Below, in pieces: positions 6,999-7,144 of a stretch of 7,144 nucleotides of DNA; the stretch's first letter is position 1, and each line of letters begins with the position of its first letter. This DNA is from Draconibacterium orientale (lineage in GTDB: Bacteria > Bacteroidota > Bacteroidia > Bacteroidales > UBA12170). The notes beneath the pieces were generated by a model. The model was not told the DNA's origin, did not search any database, and saw nothing but the letters and a program-made list of their open reading frames with translations. The DNA lies in the NCBI GenBank assembly GCA_020718315.1, contig DYSK01000106.1, positions 1 to 7,144 on the forward strand, written 5' to 3'. The translations under genes and the position numbers were made by a program.

Positions 6999-7144
6999 TT
7001 ATTCCTCATCGAAGATTTGTTCTTCATTCATTTTGATAATGTCTTTATATTCCTCAAACCAGGTTTCGAGTTTTGTCATTTGATTGTAATAGAACTCAAA
7101 AATCGGATTCCAATCGCTTTCATTAAAAAGATTTACCGGGTATT
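6999..7144 (-). CDS. C-terminal end of an unrecognised protein
   Basis: The minus-strand frame is open from the window edge to a TAA at 6999-7001, giving the last 47 residues of a protein (from YPVNLFNESDW to MNEEQIFDEE). It is rich in acidic and aromatic residues and looks helical, with a very acidic end. Only 12 bases separate its stop from the tal ATG, so it probably belongs to the same operon. The fragment is too short to identify, and I do not recognise the family. An internal start within the fragment is unlikely but cannot be excluded. Confidence 0.6.
   Translation of the reverse strand, partial: YPVNLFNESDWNPIFEFYYNQMTKLETWFEEYKDIIKMNEEQIFDEE

Noticed and set aside
6001..7083. Plus-strand frames over the tal and trmD region
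   Set aside because: They are antisense to strongly conserved genes and show no protein-like features of their own.
1..7144. Mobile elements, CRISPR repeats, tRNA or rRNA genes, toxin-antitoxin or defence genes
   Set aside because: No transposase, repeated spacer pattern, cloverleaf-like sequence or defence protein motif was seen; the window reads as core genome.

Overview
The window looks like ordinary chromosomal core DNA from a member of the Bacteroidota, probably class Bacteroidia or a close relative. The grounds are: RecA, TrmD, L19 and transaldolase sequences of bacteroidete style; a FeoA-FeoB fusion followed by a small Cys-rich membrane protein; a DUF5063-type protein; promoter-like sites with the bacteroidete -7 element (TAnnTTTG); almost no Shine-Dalgarno sequences ahead of start codons; and AT-rich intergenic DNA. 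I see no mobile element, CRISPR array, tRNA, rRNA or phage gene.

Layout. Positions 1-814 (+) hold the 3' part of recA, cut by the window edge. A perfect 11-bp hairpin with T-runs on both strands (838-862) probably terminates recA and also the convergent gene on the other strand. Everything from 908 to the right end is on the minus strand. Read in the direction of transcription (right to left), it holds: the tail of an unrecognised gene (6999-7144), tal (6030-6986) and trmD (6030-5337 side; CDS 5337-6023), tightly packed and probably one operon; a 193-base AT-rich gap with a good promoter; rplS (4790-5143) and its own strong terminator (4743-4770); a DUF5063-like gene (4193-4702); a 110-base gap with a -7 element; the feoA-feoB fusion (1563-4082); a FeoB-associated Cys-rich membrane protein 3 bases later (1326-1559); and, behind its own likely promoter, a stand-alone Hpt phosphotransfer protein (908-1249).

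How the genes work together. The feo fusion and its small partner form a ferrous-iron uptake unit. trmD (tRNA m1G37 methylation) and rplS (ribosomal protein L19) are translation genes that often sit together, but here rplS appears to have its own promoter and terminator. Transaldolase belongs to the pentose phosphate pathway. RecA (recombination and SOS) and the Hpt protein (His-Asp phosphorelay) are functionally unrelated neighbours that share only a terminator.

No stretch longer than 193 bases lacks a gene. I found no evidence of an undescribed system. The points most worth a second look are the minimal Cys-rich Feo partner, a 6-codon upstream ORF overlapping the feo start codon, the charged insert in FeoB, and the orphan Hpt protein.
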